Source: Lysobacteraceae bacterium (GTDB lineage Bacteria > Pseudomonadota > Gammaproteobacteria > Xanthomonadales > Xanthomonadaceae). Taken from it: a stretch of DNA of 58,160 nt. The notes beneath the pieces were generated by a model, which had not been told where the DNA came from, ran no database searches, and worked only from the letters and a program-made list of their open reading frames with translations. The position numbers and the translations under genes were made by a program. The stretch covers positions 543 to 58,702 of the forward strand of contig QBLY01000011.1 in assembly GCA_003241895.1 (NCBI GenBank). Reading direction: 5' to 3'. Of this stretch, positions 26,587 through 34,776 are shown piece after piece; position 1 is the first letter of the stretch, and each line of letters starts with the position of its first letter.

Positions 26587-28464
26587 ATGCTTCAGTACTC
26601 CACGTGGAAATACGTCGTCGCCGCGCTGATCATCGCGCTGTCGGCTTTCTACTCGCTGCCCAACCTCTATCCCAAGGACCCCGCCGTGCAGGTGGTGGCC
26701 AACCGGGGTGGCGTGGTGGACGATGCGCTGCTGCTGCGGGTGCGCGGCCTGCTCGAGAAGGGCGGGGTGGAGACCAAGGCGCTGGCGATCGAGGTCGACA
26801 GCCTGGTGGTCCGCCTGCCCAACGCCGACCTGCAGACCAAGGCCGCCGACACCCTGCGCCCCGCGCTGGGCCAGGAATACACCGTCGCGCTCAACCTCGC
26901 GTCCACCGTGCCGGGCTGGCTGGCGGCCACCGGTGCCCGGTCCATGTCCATGGGCCTGGACCTGCAGGGCGGCGTGCACTTCCTGCTGGAAGTGGACCAG
27001 AACGCCGCCATCGAGAAGCGCAGCAACGGCTTCGCCGACGAGATCGCCACCGTGCTGCGCGACGGCAAGTTCGCCTACACCGGCGTTGCGCGCACGGCCA
27101 ATGGCATCCAGGTGGAGCTCAGGGACGCCGACGACATGTCCATGGTCCGCGCGGCCATTACCCGCGAAGCGCCCGAACTGGAGCTGGTGGACGTCCCCGG
27201 CCAGCCCACGCGCCTGCTGGCCCGCATGACGCCCACCCTGATCAAGACGATCATGGACGGCGCGATCGAGCAGAACCGCAACACGCTCGACAACCGCATC
27301 AACAGCCTGGGCGTTGGCGAACAGGTCATCCAGCGCCAGGGCGAAAGCCGCATCGTGGTGCAGCTGCCTGGCGTGCAGGATACGGCCGAGGCCCGCAACC
27401 TCATCGGCGCCACGGCCACCCTGGAATACCGCCACGTGGTGGACTACGGTGCGCAGGCCGTGCAGGCCGCCACCACCGGCGCCGTGCCGCCGAACGCCCG
27501 CCTGTACTACTCGCGCGACCTCGGCCCCGACGGCAAGCCGCGTCCGATCCTGCTGTCGCGGCGCGTGATCGTGTCGGGTGACCAGTTGGTCAACGCCACG
27601 TCCAACCCCGACCCGCAGGGCGGTGGCCCGGCCGTGCAGATCGAGCTCAACAACGCCGGTGGAAACCGCATGCTGGCGCACACGCGCGAAAGCGTCGGCC
27701 AGCTGATGGCCGCGGTCTACATCGAGTCGATCCCCGAGATGAAGAAAGTGGACGGCAAGGACGTGCTGAGCTTCCGCGTCACCGAGGAAGTGATCAACGC
27801 CGCCACGCTGCAGGGCGTGTTCGGCCGCAACTTCCAGACCACCGGCCTGGACAGCCAGGACGAGGCCGCCAACCTGGCCCGCCTGCTGCGCGCGGGCTCG
27901 CTGGCCGCCCCGATGGTGATCATCGAGGAGCGCATCATCGGCCCCAGCCTGGGCGCCGAGAACGTGCAGCGCGGCATCCAGGCCGTGTTCTGGTCCTTCA
28001 TGTTCGTGCTGGCGTTCTTCCTGGTCTATTACAAGACCTTCGGCGTGGTCACCAACGTGGCCCTGCTGCTGAACCTGCTGATGGTGGTCGCCATCATGTC
28101 GGTGATCGGCGCCACGCTGACGCTGCCCGGCCTGGCCGGCATCGCCTTGACGGTAGGCCTGTCGGTGGACGCCAACGTTCTGATCAACGAGCGAATCCGC
28201 GAAGAGCTGCGCAACGGCAACACGCCGCTGGCGAGCATTGCCAACGGCTACGACAAGGCGTCCGGCACGATTACCGACTCCAACACGACCGCGCTGCTGG
28301 CCGGCGTGGCGATGGCGGTGTTCGGATCGGGCCCGATCCGCGGCTTCGGCATCACGCTCATCATCGGCATCCTGACCTCCATGTACACGGCGGTGTCGGT
28401 GTCGCGCGGCATGTCCACCCTGATCTACGGCAAGCGCAAGAAGCTCACCACACTTTCGATCTAA
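26587..28464 (+). CDS. secD: Protein translocase subunit SecD
   Basis: SecD, with SecF, uses the proton gradient to pull exported proteins out of SecYEG. The 625-residue product has transmembrane helix 1 at about 8-25, and the D1 motif region SMGLDLQGGVHFLLEVD near residue 120. A large periplasmic domain follows, then a five-helix bundle starting near residue 455 (AVFWSFMFVLAFFLVYYKTFG), with GLSVDANVLINERIREE as the conserved D4 segment. The ATG at 26587 gives MLQYSTWKYVV, the normal family start; a TTG two codons earlier is less likely. secF follows after 21 bases. Confidence 0.97.
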   Translation: MLQYSTWKYVVAALIIALSAFYSLPNLYPKDPAVQVVANRGGVVDDALLLRVRGLLEKGGVETKALAIEVDSLVVRLPNADLQTKAADTLRPALGQEYTVALNLASTVPGWLAATGARSMSMGLDLQGGVHFLLEVDQNAAIEKRSNGFADEIATVLRDGKFAYTGVARTANGIQVELRDADDMSMVRAAITREAPELELVDVPGQPTRLLARMTPTLIKTIMDGAIEQNRNTLDNRINSLGVGEQVIQRQGESRIVVQLPGVQDTAEARNLIGATATLEYRHVVDYGAQAVQAATTGAVPPNARLYYSRDLGPDGKPRPILLSRRVIVSGDQLVNATSNPDPQGGGPAVQIELNNAGGNRMLAHTRESVGQLMAAVYIESIPEMKKVDGKDVLSFRVTEEVINAATLQGVFGRNFQTTGLDSQDEAANLARLLRAGSLAAPMVIIEERIIGPSLGAENVQRGIQAVFWSFMFVLAFFLVYYKTFGVVTNVALLLNLLMVVAIMSVIGATLTLPGLAGIALTVGLSVDANVLINERIREELRNGNTPLASIANGYDKASGTITDSNTTALLAGVAMAVFGSGPIRGFGITLIIGILTSMYTAVSVSRGMSTLIYGKRKKLTTLSI

Positions 28465-28485
28465 TCGTTTTTCGCAGGAGGCGGC

Positions 28486-29445
28486 GTGGAACTTTTCCCG
28501 TCCAACAGCAACATCAATTTCATGCGTTTGCGCCACGTCACCCTGGCGATCACGGCATTCATCTGCGTGTCGGCCCTGGTGCTCCTGGCGACCAAGGGCT
28601 TCAACTACGCGCTTGATTTCACCGGTGGCACCGCCACCGAGATGAAGTTCGAACAGCCCGTGGACGTCGAGCAGGTGCGTACGCGCCTGGAGGCGGCCGG
28701 CTTCGAGGGCGCGGTGGTCCAGACCTTCGGTTCGGGCAACGACATCGTGGTTCGCCTTCAGCCCGAAGAGCCGGTCGAGGGCAAGCCGGCGCTGACCGGC
28801 GAGCAGGGCGGCGCGGCCATCCTGGCGGCGGCGCAGACGGCCGACAACCCCGGCGTGGTGCTGCGCAGCGACTTCGTGGGTCCGCAGATCGGCAACGAGC
28901 TGGCGATCAACGGCGTGTACGCCGCGCTGTTCGTGGCCTTCGGCTTCCTGGCCTATATCTGGGCGCGGTTCGAGTTCAAGTTCGCCATCGCGGCCATCAT
29001 CACCACGTTGGCGGACGTCCTGGTGGTTTGCGGCTGGTTCGCGCTTACCGGGCACGATTTCGACCTGACGGTGCTGGCCGGCATCCTTTCGGTGATGGGC
29101 TTCTCGATCAACGACACCATCGTGGTCTTCGACCGGGTGCGAGAGAACTTCCGCACGCTCAACAAGCTCGAGCCGCGCGAACTGCTCAACCGGTCGGTCA
29201 ACCAGACGCTGTCGCGCACCATCATCACTTCGTTCGTGGCCTTCCTGACGATCCTGGCGCTGTACGTATACGGCGGCCAGTCGCTCAAGGGCATGGCCGA
29301 AGCGCAGCTGATCGGCGTGGTGTTCGGTACGCTCTCGTCCATCTTCGTCGCCTGCCCGCTGCTGCTGGCGATGGGCGTGAACAAGCAGGACCTGATGCCC
29401 AAGGCCCGCGACGACGTCGAAGCCGAGCTCGCGCGCCGTCCCTGA
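28486..29445 (+). CDS. secF: Protein translocase subunit SecF
   Basis: SecF is the partner of SecD in the translocation motor. The 319-residue product (323 in E. coli) has an N-terminal helix, ALDFTGGTATEMKF (the D1-like motif), a short periplasmic domain and five further helices. The conserved GFSINDTIVVFDRVREN lies near residue 205. It starts at GTG 28486 behind a perfect AGGAGG. The gene ends the queA-tgt-yajC-secD-secF cluster and is followed 23 bases later by a strong terminator. Confidence 0.97.
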   Translation: MELFPSNSNINFMRLRHVTLAITAFICVSALVLLATKGFNYALDFTGGTATEMKFEQPVDVEQVRTRLEAAGFEGAVVQTFGSGNDIVVRLQPEEPVEGKPALTGEQGGAAILAAAQTADNPGVVLRSDFVGPQIGNELAINGVYAALFVAFGFLAYIWARFEFKFAIAAIITTLADVLVVCGWFALTGHDFDLTVLAGILSVMGFSINDTIVVFDRVRENFRTLNKLEPRELLNRSVNQTLSRTIITSFVAFLTILALYVYGGQSLKGMAEAQLIGVVFGTLSSIFVACPLLLAMGVNKQDLMPKARDDVEAELARRP

Positions 29446-29468
29446 TCGCGCGCGCCCAGGCTCAAAGC

Positions 29469-29494
29469 AAAAGGCCCGCTAACGCGGGCCTTTT
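29469..29494 (+). terminator. Rho-independent terminator after secF
   Basis: AAAAGGCCCGC and GCGGGCCTTTT form a perfect 11-base stem around the loop TAAC, followed by CTTTG. This is one of the clearest terminators in the window and marks the right end of the sec operon. Being symmetric with A-run and T-run, it could also work on the opposite strand. Confidence 0.9.
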
Positions 29495-30185
29495 CTTTGT
29501 CACAAGCAGCGCGTGCGCTACGCGCACGACATGGGCCGTCACGGCGAGCGCCGCCCCACACGCAGGGCACCCGTGCCCGGCGTCTTGCTAACGCCATCCC
29601 TGGCAGCAAACGCCGGGTGGCTCCCGGGCATCCTGCCCCACGCGACACTCGCCCATCCATGGGCAACGCCACTTCAGACCCACTATGTGTGTGTGCCGTC
29701 GCCCCTATCGCCCGTAGCACACCGCAGCAAGATAGAGAGCCAACCCTGCTCCGTAAGTAGCAAGTCAGCAGGCTGGCAGAAAATACGCTATCGGGCCGCT
29801 TCCGACCCAAAGCAGTCGGGCGCGATCCAGTTGATCGCCATGGTTTCCAATTGGAATTGGCCGTAAGACGGCTGATCTCGACAGGCCGAGGCCGTCTGGG
29901 GTTCTATGGGATTGATTGCCGGACAAGGCCGGCCTAAGCTCGCTAAAAATCAATGCGTTGCGGGGCAAAGCCGTCGCACTGTTCAGATGTAAAGCCGGAC
30001 GTCGCACGCATGCCCAAACCCTTGTCGCCGCGCTGCCGCAGCCGCCGACCGTGCTTTACCTGCCGGATGCCCGGCATAGTAACGTGCAGGTATTCCCAGC
30101 CTACGGTGAGGCGCTGCAGGCGTTCTTCGAGGGCGGGTGAGAGCAGGACACGCAAAAACAATCTCAACGTGATGGGGAGTCCGTT
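29495..30185. other. Gene-poor stretch between secF and the permease gene
   Basis: About 690 bases with no convincing gene. It has lower G+C than its neighbours and scattered stop codons in all frames. A 12-base perfect palindrome TTCCAATTGGAA lies at 29845-29856. A short frame at 29916-30140 (74 codons, ending VQVFPAYGEALQAFFEGG) has no recognisable family and no ribosome site; it may be a gene remnant or chance. No tRNA, transposase or clear repeat was found here. Confidence 0.5.
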
Positions 30186-31541
30186 ATGTCCAAGCCTGAA
30201 TTGCCCGGTTGGCGCTGGGGGCCTTTTACCTTCCGTTTGCCCTTCTACCACACCAGGTTTTACTGGCAAGAGGCGCTGCAGGGGTTCCTGGTAGCGGCGG
30301 CAACCGGTTTGGCGCTTGTGCCCATCATGACCGGCGCCTTCGGCTTGACGTTCGAACAAGCCATTGCGGTTTCCATGATCCATTCCCTGCTGATCGGCTC
30401 GGCGCTGATCTTCTTTGGCGAGCCGTATGCCCCCGGCTGGATCACCCCGGCGCTGCCGCTGGTGCTGACCTTCGTGCTGACCGGCTATGACGATCCAGTC
30501 AGCCGCTTTCAGGTTATGACGGCGCTCTCGCTCAACTTTGCGGTACTGCTGGTAATACTGGGCGTCACCGGCCTGGGTAAGAAGCTGGTCATCTGGCTTC
30601 CGGACACCCTCAAGGCCGGCATTATCCTGGGCGCCTCGATTGCCGCGGTTTACCGGATATTCGTCGGTGACGGAAACACCCCGTCGCTGCTGGAAACCCA
30701 GCCCATCAGCATCATGCTGGCCTGCGGGCTGTGCCTGATTTTTTCCTTTTCCCTGCCAATGCAGAAACTAAAGGGAAAATATCGCCCTATTGCCATGATT
30801 GCCGCGCTTGGCCTGCTGCCGGGCTTCCTGGCTGCCGCGATCGTGGGCCCGATGGTGGGAGAGATCACCTATGACATCCAGTGGGGCATTCTGATTCCGC
30901 CAGTAGGCGAAGCCTTTGCCAAGATGTCGCCCTTTGCCATTGGCTGGCCCAGCGTCGAAATGTTTTTCCAGGCTATCCCGCTGGCGCTTATCACCTATGT
31001 GATTCTGTTCGGCGATATCGTCACCGGCAATGAAGTGCTGCGTGACGGCCTCAGCAAGCGCAACGACGAGCGAATCGACATCAACCCGACGCGTACCCAC
31101 CTGTCGGTCGGTATCCGCAACGGTGTGCTTGGGCTTGTTGCACCGTTCTTCCCGACCCAAGGTGCCATGTGGACCGGCGTGCAGGTGATCATCGTCCAGC
31201 GTTGGACCCAGGGCAAAGGGGAAATGAACAGCCTGCACAGCGGTTTGATTTCGTACTACCTGATGGGTATACCCCTGATGTTCTTCCTCAAGCCGCTGCT
31301 GACCGGCCTGCAGCCACTATTGAACGTCGCATTGGCATTGACCTTGATGCTCACGGCCTTCGCCTGCGCGTATGTGGCGATGGGGCTGCCGCGCAACAAC
31401 ACATCAAGGGGGACGGTGCTGTTGATTGGCGCCGGCCTGGCGTTCTTCGACCCGTGGACCGGCCTGGCCCTGGGCGTGTTGGCGACGATCCTGATGGTCG
31501 GCTGGGACCGCAACCCGGACCCGATACCGAACGAGGATTGA
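30186..31541 (+). CDS. NCS2-like (xanthine/uracil permease superfamily) transporter, probably acquired
   Basis: The 451-residue protein has 12 or more hydrophobic segments. It starts MSKPELPGWRWGPFTFRLPF, and has GITPALPLVLTF-type segments (GWITPALPLVLTFVLTGYDD), LPDTLKAGIILGASIAAVY, and VAPFFPTQGAMWTGVQ, the last two reminiscent of the half-helix motifs of NCS2/UraA-fold permeases. Substrate is unknown. The start is supported by GGGGAG about seven bases upstream. Codon use differs from neighbouring genes: many A/T-ending codons and runs such as AAACTAAAGGGAAAATAT. With gene-poor DNA on both sides, this suggests horizontal transfer. Confidence 0.72.
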   Translation: MSKPELPGWRWGPFTFRLPFYHTRFYWQEALQGFLVAAATGLALVPIMTGAFGLTFEQAIAVSMIHSLLIGSALIFFGEPYAPGWITPALPLVLTFVLTGYDDPVSRFQVMTALSLNFAVLLVILGVTGLGKKLVIWLPDTLKAGIILGASIAAVYRIFVGDGNTPSLLETQPISIMLACGLCLIFSFSLPMQKLKGKYRPIAMIAALGLLPGFLAAAIVGPMVGEITYDIQWGILIPPVGEAFAKMSPFAIGWPSVEMFFQAIPLALITYVILFGDIVTGNEVLRDGLSKRNDERIDINPTRTHLSVGIRNGVLGLVAPFFPTQGAMWTGVQVIIVQRWTQGKGEMNSLHSGLISYYLMGIPLMFFLKPLLTGLQPLLNVALALTLMLTAFACAYVAMGLPRNNTSRGTVLLIGAGLAFFDPWTGLALGVLATILMVGWDRNPDPIPNED

Positions 31542-32101
31542 TGTGCGGCCTTGTTGCGGCGCGTTGAAACATGATCAGAAAACGGCGGCAATGCGCACCA
31601 AGGATTGACCATCGTCGCAACCCGATGACAGCAATAGCGACCGCAGAAATCCAAGGCGAGCTTGCTCTTGGTCTGATCAGTCACTTTCGCGCAGGGCTGG
31701 TCAAATCTCGTCGCGCGTCAACACGCCTAGAAGCAGAGCTGGGTGCCGCTCTTACTGTGCTCCCGGTGAGAAAGCGAGCACGATTGATGGGGTTGGTCTA
31801 CGCGTGCGGGCGCTGGTTTACTGCGACGAGCGTGCCGGCGACGGCTGACCCGAGGGCTGGTGCTGCCCGGGTGACTGGCTCAAACCGATCCGAAGCGGAC
31901 GGTCGAGGGTCGTGTTCGACCGCCGGCCAAAAGGTAGGCTGTGCAGCCCAGACCAAAAGTTCATAGCCTTAGCTCAAGTGCCCTCGGAAACGGGGTAGAA
32001 CCCGGCTGCGTTTGAAACGGCAAGGTGTCAGGGCTTGGCCGGTTGCGGACGCACCGGCGAGGCGTCAGATCAACCGGCGCCGGCTTCGAAACCCAGCTAC
32101 G
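31542..32101. other. Gene-poor stretch between the permease gene and suhB
   Basis: About 560 bases without a supportable gene. One frame is open from 31571 to 31966 (131 codons), but its predicted peptide matches no family I know, has no ribosome site, and its C-terminal half is low-complexity and basic-polar, like a non-coding frame. No tRNA or terminal repeat was seen. Composition returns to the GC-rich background near 32000. Confidence 0.45.
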
Positions 32102-32908
32102 TCAGACCGAGAAGGCGGCCGCGTAGTTGGACGAGACGATGGCCTTTTGCAGCGTTTCGCTGATCTTGAGGTTGCCGGCGACGATCTGGCCCGAGGTCAG
32201 CAGGCGGTCGCTGGCGCCGCGGAAGTCGCAGACCCGGCCGCCGGCCTCGCGCACCAGCAGCATGCCGGCGGCGATGTCCCAGGGCTTCACCCCGGCCTCG
32301 AAGTAGGCGTCGGCCCGGCCGCAGGCCACGTAGGCCAGGTCCAGCGCGGCCGAACCGGTGCGGCGGATGTCCTCGGCCTCGCCCAGCACGGTGCGCAGCG
32401 CGTCGAGGTGGGGCGCCAGGCGCGCGCGTTCACGCGGCGGGAAGCCGGTGATCAGCATGGCGCCGTTGAGGTCCTTGCGCTCGCCGACGCGGATCTTCTT
32501 GTCGTTGAGCACCGCGCCGGCGCCGCGCGAGGCGGTGAACAGCTCGTTGCGCAGCGGGTCGAAGATGACCCCGTGGGTCGGCTCGCCGCCCTCGCACAGC
32601 GCGATGGACACGCAGAAGTGCGGGAAGCCGCGCAGGAAGTTCGAGGTACCGTCCAGCGGGTCGATGACGAAGGTGTAGCGCCCCGTACCCATGGCGCCCG
32701 ACTCCTCGCCAAGGATGGCGTAGTCCGGGAAGGCACGGCGAAGCTCGCGTATGATCTCCGCTTCGGCCTGGGAATCGACCTCGCTGGCGTAGTCCTGCTT
32801 CGATTTCTCGAAGACGCTCAAGCTGTCGAGCTTGTTCATGTGGCGCAGGATCAAGTTGCCGGCCGAACGGGCCGCCTTGACCATGACGTTGACGACAGGT
32901 TTCTGCAT
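32102..32908 (-). CDS. suhB: Inositol-1-monophosphatase SuhB
   Basis: SuhB dephosphorylates inositol-1-phosphate in vitro; in E. coli it also joins the rRNA transcription antitermination complex and helps ribosome biogenesis. The 268-residue product (267 in E. coli) has the metal-binding motifs GEESG (about 68-72), [10 protein letters not shown] (about 84-93) and [11 protein letters not shown] (about 212). The ATG at 32908 gives [17 protein letters not shown], matching the family N-terminus; the frame is open 37 codons further upstream. It diverges from trmJ with about 104 bases between the starts. Confidence 0.95.
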   Translation of the reverse strand: MQKPVVNVMVKAARSAGNLILRHMNKLDSLSVFEKSKQDYASEVDSQAEAEIIRELRRAFPDYAILGEESGAMGTGRYTFVIDPLDGTSNFLRGFPHFCVSIALCEGGEPTHGVIFDPLRNELFTASRGAGAVLNDKKIRVGERKDLNGAMLITGFPPRERARLAPHLDALRTVLGEAEDIRRTGSAALDLAYVACGRADAYFEAGVKPWDIAAGMLLVREAGGRVCDFRGASDRLLTSGQIVAGNLKISETLQKAIVSSNYAAAFSV

Positions 32909-33012
32909 ATGCCCGTCCAAAGACCGCTGGATTGTGAGAAGAACTGGGTGCCGGTCAAGCCGGCGCGGCGCAAAGGATAACAGGTTGGCCCGGACCGGGC
33001 CTCTAGAAGCTG

Positions 33013-33783
33013 ATGACATTACCTATCGACAACCTCCGTATCGTACTTGTGGGCACCCAGCACCCGGGCAACATCGGCTCGGCCGCCCGCGCCATGAAGA
33101 CCATGGGCCTGTCGGCCCTGCACCTGGTCGCGCCCGAGCGCTTCCCGGACCAGGAGGCCAATACGCTGGCCGCCGGCGCCGACGACCTGCTGGCAAGCGC
33201 CCCGGTGCATGCCAGCCTGGACGAGGCCCTGGCCGGTTGCCACCTGGTGCTGGGCACCAGCGCCCGCCGGCGCCACGTGCCCCTGCCCGAAATGAACCCG
33301 CGGGAGGCCGCCAGGGCGCTGCTTGAAGGGGTGGGGCGCGGGCCGGTGGCCCTGCTGTTCGGCCGCGAGCGCACGGGCCTTGAGAACGAAGAGCTGCAGC
33401 GCTGCCATGCGTCGGTCGGGATTCCCAGCAACCCCGACTTCAGTTCGCTCAACCTGGCGTCGGCGGTGCAGGTGCTGTCGTACGAGCTGCGGCTGGCCGT
33501 CCTGGACGCGGCGGCCGGTGGGCTGCCCTCGGGCCGGCCCACGCCCGTGGCCGAGGCCGAGCCGCTGGCCACGGCCGATGAGCTCGAGCGCTACTTCGTG
33601 CACTTGGACCAGGCCCTGCACGAGATCGACTTCCACAAGGGCAAGCCGCCTGAAATGGTGATGCAGCGCCTGCGCCGCCTGTACCTGCGGGCCGGGCTGG
33701 ACGCCCGCGAGGTGAAGATCCTGCGGGGCATCCTGACCGAAGCCCAGCGCATGGCGCGCATCGCGCGCGGCGGCCGAGCCTAG
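33013..33783 (+). CDS. trmJ: tRNA (cytidine/uridine-2'-O-)-methyltransferase TrmJ
   Basis: TrmJ is a SPOUT-class enzyme that 2'-O-methylates position 32 of several tRNAs. The 256-residue product has the N-terminal [24 protein letters not shown], the SAM-binding knot residues [15 protein letters not shown] (about 114-128) and [24 protein letters not shown]-terminal helical extension ([20 protein letters not shown]) is diagnostic of TrmJ rather than TrmL. It diverges from suhB, a pairing often found in gammaproteobacteria. The next gene starts 60 bases downstream. Confidence 0.94.
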   Translation: MTLPIDNLRIVLVGTQHPGNIGSAARAMKTMGLSALHLVAPERFPDQEANTLAAGADDLLASAPVHASLDEALAGCHLVLGTSARRRHVPLPEMNPREAARALLEGVGRGPVALLFGRERTGLENEELQRCHASVGIPSNPDFSSLNLASAVQVLSYELRLAVLDAAAGGLPSGRPTPVAEAEPLATADELERYFVHLDQALHEIDFHKGKPPEMVMQRLRRLYLRAGLDAREVKILRGILTEAQRMARIARGGRA

Positions 33784-33843
33784 CGCCGCCACGCCCGGGC
33801 GCATACAGTAGGCCAGCCCCGCGATGATTCCCTCGAGCCCCCC

Positions 33844-34776
33844 GTGACGCCAACGACCCAAAGCGCAATACCCGGTGGCGTCAGGTGTGGGCTGGGGCTG
33901 TTGCTGCTTTCGCTGGCCGGCTTTGCCCATTGCGCCGACGGCGTACTGGTGCTTGGACGCATCAGCGACGATCCCCGCCGCCACTACGAACAGCTGCAGC
34001 CGCTGCTGGACTACGTGGTGCCGCGCATGCGCAGCGTCGGCATCACCGAGGGCCGCGTGCTGATGGCGCGCGACCCGCAGCAGATGATGAGTTACCTGCG
34101 CCGCGGCAAGGTGGACTGGGTCACCGAGACGCCGGGCACCGGCCTGCTGCTGGCGGACCGCGCCGGCGCCCGCCCCCTGTTGCTGACCGAGCGCTCGGGC
34201 GCCCGCGAGTACCGGTCGGTCATCTTCGTGCGCCGCGACAGCGGCATCACCGAACTGTCGCAGCTGCTGGGCCGCACCATCGCCTTCCAGTCGCCGTCGT
34301 CCACCAGCGCCTACCTGGTGCCGGCAATGACGCTGCGCGACCAGGGCCTGCCGATGAGCCTGATGGTGTCGCCGCTGGAGGGCCGCGATCCAGCCAGCCT
34401 GGGCTACGTGTTCGCCAACACCGACGCCAACCTCGCCGCCTGGGTGCACAAGCGGTTGGTCGATGCCGGCGGCTTCAGCGACCAGGACTGGGCGTCGCTG
34501 CAGCGCGTGTCCGAAGTTTTCCGCCGCGACCTGGTGGTGATACACAGCACGCAACCGCTGCCGCGGGCGATGGAACTGGTGAGCAGCAGCCTGGAGCCGG
34601 CCGTGGCTGATCGCCTCCGGCAGGTGCTGCTGGGCGCAAGCACCGACCCGCAGGCGCGCGACGCGCTGCGGCAGTTCTTCCGCACCACCGGTTTCTACGA
34701 GGCCGACGACAACACCCGCGCCCAGCTGGAAGAGTTTCGCCGCGGCGCCCGGGAAATCCGCGAGGCGCTGGAGTGA
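33844..34776 (+). CDS. PhnD-like periplasmic solute-binding protein
   Basis: The 310-residue protein has a Sec signal peptide (hydrophobic core about 16-27, cleavage near HCA-DGV). A substrate-binding domain of the phosphate/phosphite/phosphonate (PhnD) group follows: LVLGRISDDPRRHYEQLQPL at its N-terminus, then SYLRRGKVDWVTETPGTG and QLLGRTIAFQSPSSTSAYLVP. No ABC transporter genes are nearby. Instead its stop overlaps the start of a GGDEF-EAL receptor gene (GTGA). It more likely delivers a ligand signal to that receptor's periplasmic domain than feeds a transporter. Translation starts at GTG 33844. Confidence 0.82.
   Translation: MTPTTQSAIPGGVRCGLGLLLLSLAGFAHCADGVLVLGRISDDPRRHYEQLQPLLDYVVPRMRSVGITEGRVLMARDPQQMMSYLRRGKVDWVTETPGTGLLLADRAGARPLLLTERSGAREYRSVIFVRRDSGITELSQLLGRTIAFQSPSSTSAYLVPAMTLRDQGLPMSLMVSPLEGRDPASLGYVFANTDANLAAWVHKRLVDAGGFSDQDWASLQRVSEVFRRDLVVIHSTQPLPRAMELVSSSLEPAVADRLRQVLLGASTDPQARDALRQFFRTTGFYEADDNTRAQLEEFRRGAREIREALE

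Noticed and set aside
26578-29055. An 825-codon open frame on the minus strand opposite secD and secF
   Set aside because: Its peptide is rich in His, Gln, Arg and Ala with no family features, which is what the antisense of GC-rich codons gives. secD and secF on the plus strand are unmistakable.
29760-31920. Possible flanking inverted copies of a CCGCTTC-GACC-like word on both sides of the permease (near 29802 and 31890)
   Set aside because: The two copies match over only about seven to ten bases with differences; this is within chance and not evidence of an element boundary.
31571-31966. A 131-codon frame right of the permease gene
   Set aside because: No ribosome site, no family resemblance, and composition of the predicted peptide looks random; kept as unexplained DNA rather than a gene.
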